Of a DNA stretch of 10,397 nt, positions 7,907 to 10,397 are shown piece by piece (the first letter of the stretch is position 1; each line of letters opens with the position of its first letter). The notes beneath the pieces are model-generated. The model saw only the letters and a program-made list of their open reading frames with translations. It ran no database searches and had not been told where the DNA came from. The translations under genes and the position numbers were made by a program. Origin of the DNA: Verrucomicrobiota bacterium (GTDB taxonomy: Bacteria > Verrucomicrobiota > Verrucomicrobiia > Limisphaerales > SXQI01); NCBI GenBank assembly GCA_008933045.1, contig WBXJ01000093.1:1-10397 (forward strand). Direction: 5' to 3'.

Positions 7907-8668
7907 TTATTTAATGGACACAGGCAAGGAGACAAAATGTGGCCTGCCTTCGTTTCGGTAGATTCGGACAACATCCTTCACTGCCGTGCCTAATTCGGAC
8001 TTATTGGTCCATTCCCAACCAGCATTTCCCGGTGCGCCAATGCCTGCAAAGTCTCCTGCTCCGTTCACAAAATATGCCGCTCCTAATCCGATATACACCG
8101 TCTCCACAGCGATTTCTTCCAACTTTTCATTTTTGCGCTTCTCATTGAAGATCGAGACGGAATTATTGAATTTGTCTACCTCGTTCAGGATGGCAACCAA
8201 GACCTGCGCCCGTTCTGTTGCGGCCATCTTCGTCATCGCCCGATCAGCAGGCAGACGGTTCAGCAAAGGCTTCAAAATTTCCTGCAGCGGCGTAGGTAAT
8301 CGAGGGACTAACGTCACTAGTTGCGATTCAAAATTGGCCGCGAACTGCTTTGCCTTATCGAGTGCCTCGTTCGACAACTTGATTCCTGTCTCAGACTGCT
8401 CGCGCTCCTTTCCCACCTGAGTGCTCGACGTCCCTACTTTCGATATGGCCTCAGAAACATCCTTCAACTCCCGTTCAAACAGGGCGATGTTTTGTTCCAG
8501 CATTTCTTTGTCTGACTGCCAATCCACACGCGTTCGCGAGATTAACTGACGCGCCTCAACCCACTTTGCGATGGTTGAGCGTGTCTCGTCTAACACCGGC
8601 TCGGCAGCAATTAAGCTCAAGCAAGTGTAGCTGATCAGTGCAACTTTACGTATCGATAGAAACTTCAC
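7907..8668 (-). CDS. DUF3450 family periplasmic coiled-coil protein
   Basis: First gene of the TonB cluster. I chose GTG at 8668, giving 253 residues. From there the protein starts MKFLSIRKVALISYTCLSLI, a good signal peptide, and GGAG sits nine bases upstream (8678-8681). The longer GTG start at 8695 would add an acidic stretch ahead of the signal peptide. Residues about 45-110 are charged and coiled-coil-like. The C-terminal part has the DUF3450 signature: VYIGLGAAYFVN at about 191-202, the GWEW at 217-220 and FVSLPVSIK at the end. DUF3450 genes are typically found just upstream of TtpC-like ExbB genes, as here. The molecular role is unknown; a periplasmic partner of TtpC is inferred from context. 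Confidence 0.85.
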   Translation of the reverse strand: MKFLSIRKVALISYTCLSLIAAEPVLDETRSTIAKWVEARQLISRTRVDWQSDKEMLEQNIALFERELKDVSEAISKVGTSSTQVGKEREQSETGIKLSNEALDKAKQFAANFESQLVTLVPRLPTPLQEILKPLLNRLPADRAMTKMAATERAQVLVAILNEVDKFNNSVSIFNEKRKNEKLEEIAVETVYIGLGAAYFVNGAGDFAGIGAPGNAGWEWTNKSELGTAVKDVVRIYRNEGRPHFVSLPVSIK

Positions 8669-8787
8669 CTCCAAACACTCCACACCGTAAGTCACAGAAG
8701 AATGGCTGTTTGGTTACGATCATGTGACAACGCTCCAACGCACATTTGAGATTCTTAATTTGGCTAACCTTGCGTCGAGGCCGTTTT
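8669..8787. promoter_or_regulatory. Divergent intergenic region with probable promoters for both operons
   Basis: About 119 bases separate the start of the TonB cluster (minus) from the GYF_2 pair (plus). Both transcripts must begin here or upstream on their strands. On the minus strand TTGTCA (8725-8730) could serve as a -35 box, but no good -10 lies at the expected spacing. No convincing sigma-70 pair was found on the plus strand. No Fur-like palindrome was recognised. The plus-strand gene has GAGG seven bases before its ATG. Confidence 0.4.
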
Positions 8788-9279
8788 ATGTTTAGAGAGT
8801 GGAGGGTGTACAGGATCGTGGGTAACGATAATCGGGAATATGGCCCGACTTCGGGGGCGAATTTGCGCCAGTGGGTGGCGGAGGGGCGTGCCAATGGTCA
8901 GTCAATGGTTTCCTTTGAAAACGACCCTTGGAAAATGTTGGCGACTTTTCCTGAGTTCCACGATCTGTTTTCAGGGCTTGGGGGGATTCCTCCTCGTTTG
9001 TCCTCTGTCCCGCCTTTGGGTTCTGATTCGATCAGGACACGTCGCGCTAACGGTTGTGCAGTGGGAGGGTTCATCTGCGCTTGCGTGGGGTTGCTTCCTT
9101 GTTGTTGCTCTCCGTTTGCGATAGCGGGTCTGGCTTTCTCTGTTGCGGGTTATTATCAGATTCAACATGAGCCACACCGTTATTCAACGAGCCAGAGCCT
9201 CGCTTTTGCAGGAATAATAATTTCCATCCTTGGGTTGCTGCTAAGTGCAGGATACGGTGTGCTCATGTTCGTTGGTTAA
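8788..9279 (+). CDS. GYF_2 domain protein with DUF4190-like membrane domain
   Basis: A 163-residue protein. Residues about 4-56 are a GYF_2 (DUF4339) domain: WRVYRIVGNDNREYGP, LRQWVAEGRANG, then DPWKMLATFPEF. A low-complexity Pro/Ser/Arg linker follows. Then come two membrane helices at about 89-120 (with a cysteine triplet at 105-107) and 137-161, with the small-residue pattern and spacing of DUF4190. The ATG at 8788 is chosen over the TTG at 8746 because GAGG sits seven bases upstream and the GYF_2 domain begins right after it. The GYF_2 domain is thought to bind peptides and is often fused to membrane domains in Verrucomicrobiota and Planctomycetota. The function here is unknown. Confidence 0.85.
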   Translation: MFREWRVYRIVGNDNREYGPTSGANLRQWVAEGRANGQSMVSFENDPWKMLATFPEFHDLFSGLGGIPPRLSSVPPLGSDSIRTRRANGCAVGGFICACVGLLPCCCSPFAIAGLAFSVAGYYQIQHEPHRYSTSQSLAFAGIIISILGLLLSAGYGVLMFVG

Positions 9280-9288
9280 TTTTATCGA

Positions 9289-10397
9289 ATGATGATTGAT
9301 GCTTCTAAACAAACTGTGCCGAACTACGACATGATCGGGGGAAACGGGAATTCTTACGGCCCCGTGTCAGCCGACCAGATTCGACGTTGGATTTCGGAGA
9401 AGCGTGCCAACGCCGGGACTCACATTCGGTTGAGTGGTTTAGTCGAGTGGGGACCGATTAGCAGTTTTTCCGAGTTTGACTCAAGTTTTCCTGAGCTTCA
9501 TCCCACTCAAGAATCCGAACTGACCGAGGACGTCGAGGCGGAGATTCCACCTCCAGCCACGCCTGCCTCTCTGCCCTTCACTGTGGGCGGGTGCTTGGGG
9601 GGTGGCAGAGATTTGCTGAATCGGAATTTTATGCCGATTGCCGGTGGGTGCTTAGCTGTCTGGATGGTCAACATGGCACTCAACTTTATTCCGCTGCTAG
9701 GCGGATTTGCGGTGCTGTTCCTGATCGGGCCGCTTTACGGAGCTTTATTTCGGATGGTGTTAGATAGAAAACGCGGGCTGGAAACTACGTTTTTTCAAGC
9801 TTGGTCTGGGTTACAAACTCAGATGCCAACCCTCATTGTGGCTGGGGCATTGGCAGCGATCCTCACCGCGTTAGCCTACTTAATTCTGGTGGTGCCTGGG
9901 CTTTATCTTGCCATTAGGATGCAATCAATCTCGACCGGCCACTTACTACTTCTGGTGCCTGGGCTTTATCTTACGATTGCTTGGAGCTTCGGCTTACTCT
10001 TCGGCTTACTACTTCTGGTGCCTGGGCTTTATCTTACGATTGCTTGGAGCTTCGGTTTTCTCTTTATTATTGATCAGAAGACCGATGCTTGGACTGGCCT
10101 AGAAAATAGCCGCCGCACAATTACTGCCTCATTTCAGGGCGTGGCGTTGTTGCTCATGATTTGTTTCATGCCGCTTCTTATTGTCAGGCTTTATGGGGGA
10201 ATCCAGCTCGCGGGAGAAGTGATGAAGATTATCAACACCGGCCCGATGACCAGTGAAACCCTGAAGCTTCTGGTCAACAAGATCGGACCGATGGCGTTAA
10301 TTATCGAGGTTGTACGCCTCCTCGTGATGCCATTGGCCACCTGTGTTATCGTGGAAGCTTATGAGCGCCTCATCGGTTCCCCCTCTCGCACGATCGA
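9289..10397 (+). CDS. GYF_2 domain protein with DUF975/DUF4013-like multi-helix membrane domain (partial at right edge)
   Basis: An open frame of 369 codons running off the right edge, starting nine bases after the preceding gene. Residues about 11-63 are a GYF_2 domain (SYGPVSADQIRRWISEKRAN, then VEWGPISSFSEF), related to that of the gene before it. A Pro/Glu linker at about 70-95 follows. A multi-helix membrane domain then begins with DLLNRNFMPIAGG, and continues with GPLYGALFRMVL and VPGLYL, resembling DUF975/DUF4013-type proteins. Residues 202-264 hold three tandem 21-residue units, adding extra hydrophobic segments where relatives usually have a single VPGLYL helix. The usual polar segment then resumes (DQKTDAWTGLENSRRTI). 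Two ATG codons stand in tandem at 9289 and 9292, with no clear Shine-Dalgarno site, so coupling to the upstream gene is likely. The function is unknown. Confidence 0.8.
   Translation, partial: MMIDASKQTVPNYDMIGGNGNSYGPVSADQIRRWISEKRANAGTHIRLSGLVEWGPISSFSEFDSSFPELHPTQESELTEDVEAEIPPPATPASLPFTVGGCLGGGRDLLNRNFMPIAGGCLAVWMVNMALNFIPLLGGFAVLFLIGPLYGALFRMVLDRKRGLETTFFQAWSGLQTQMPTLIVAGALAAILTALAYLILVVPGLYLAIRMQSISTGHLLLLVPGLYLTIAWSFGLLFGLLLLVPGLYLTIAWSFGFLFIIDQKTDAWTGLENSRRTITASFQGVALLLMICFMPLLIVRLYGGIQLAGEVMKIINTGPMTSETLKLLVNKIGPMALIIEVVRLLVMPLATCVIVEAYERLIGSPSRTI
9892..10080 (+). repeat. 63-base tandem repeat (three units) within the membrane domain of the GYF_2 protein
   Basis: Units begin at 9892, 9955 and 10018, each with gtgcctgggctttatctt (VPGLYL). 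Units two and three share 51 identical bases (9942-9992 against 10005-10055), then diverge. Unit one shares the first 18 bases and the last 13 with unit two, but its centre (about 9910-9940) differs and encodes RMQSISTGH in place of AWSFGLLFG. A period of 63 keeps the reading frame and equals 21 residues, about one membrane helix. The near identity suggests recent duplication by slippage or recombination. Confidence 0.9.

Noticed and set aside
7986..8420. Plus-strand open frame of 144 codons
   Set aside because: It is opposite the DUF3450 gene, whose conserved C-terminal signature is in the minus frame.
8669..8695. Longer DUF3450 start at GTG 8695
   Set aside because: It would put an acidic stretch before the signal peptide, whereas GTG 8668 has a clean signal peptide and GGAG nine bases upstream.
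8669..8787. Fur box controlling the TonB operon
   Set aside because: No palindromic GATAAT-type sequence is visible; iron control cannot be claimed from this sequence.
9892..10080. CRISPR-like array
   Set aside because: The units are contiguous without spacers, in frame inside a membrane domain, and only three in number.
9908..10102. Plus-strand frame with repeated CLGFILRLLGAS
   Set aside because: It is the second-frame reading of the 63-base repeat. The GYF_2 frame from 9289 is open throughout and explains the region.

Overview
The window reads as chromosomal DNA of a Gram-negative bacterium with an outer membrane. It carries a TonB-dependent receptor, a full TonB energising system and several signal-peptide proteins. 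GC content is near 50%, Shine-Dalgarno sites are often weak or missing, and GYF_2-type membrane proteins, common in the Planctomycetota-Verrucomicrobiota group, lie next door. I infer Verrucomicrobiota or a relative with low to moderate confidence. No rRNA, tRNA, CRISPR array, phage gene or transposase was seen.

Minus strand, read from about 8668 down to 1, is one tightly packed gene run. The order is a DUF3450 periplasmic coiled-coil protein, a long ExbB-type protein with a periplasmic N-terminal half (TtpC-like), a short ExbB, ExbD, TonB, a TPR protein split by an in-frame stop codon, and a TonB-dependent receptor. A secreted beta-helix-like protein runs off the left edge. The gaps from DUF3450 to the receptor are 24 bases or fewer, or overlaps, so co-transcription is likely. 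The order DUF3450, TtpC, ExbB, ExbD, TonB, TPR matches the TonB2-type systems described in Vibrio and related Gammaproteobacteria. Here the set comes with its own receptor. ExbB and ExbD would harvest the proton motive force, TonB would carry it to the receptor plug, and TtpC, DUF3450 and the TPR protein would assist across the periplasm. The transported substrate cannot be read from the sequence.

Plus strand, from 8788 to the right edge, holds a divergent pair of genes. Both encode an N-terminal GYF_2 domain joined to a membrane domain: a small DUF4190-like protein and a larger DUF975/DUF4013-like protein cut by the edge. The divergent gap of about 120 bases at 8669-8787 probably holds both promoters.

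Two points stand out. First, the TPR gene has a TAA exactly where the conserved tyrosine of a TPR motif should be, followed at once by ATG in the same frame. This is a nonsense mutation, a sequencing error, or a natural stop-restart split. Second, the larger GYF_2 protein contains a 63-base (21-residue) tandem repeat in a membrane segment, three units long, two of them identical over 51 bases. Each unit is about one transmembrane helix, so copy number could change the protein's topology without breaking the frame.
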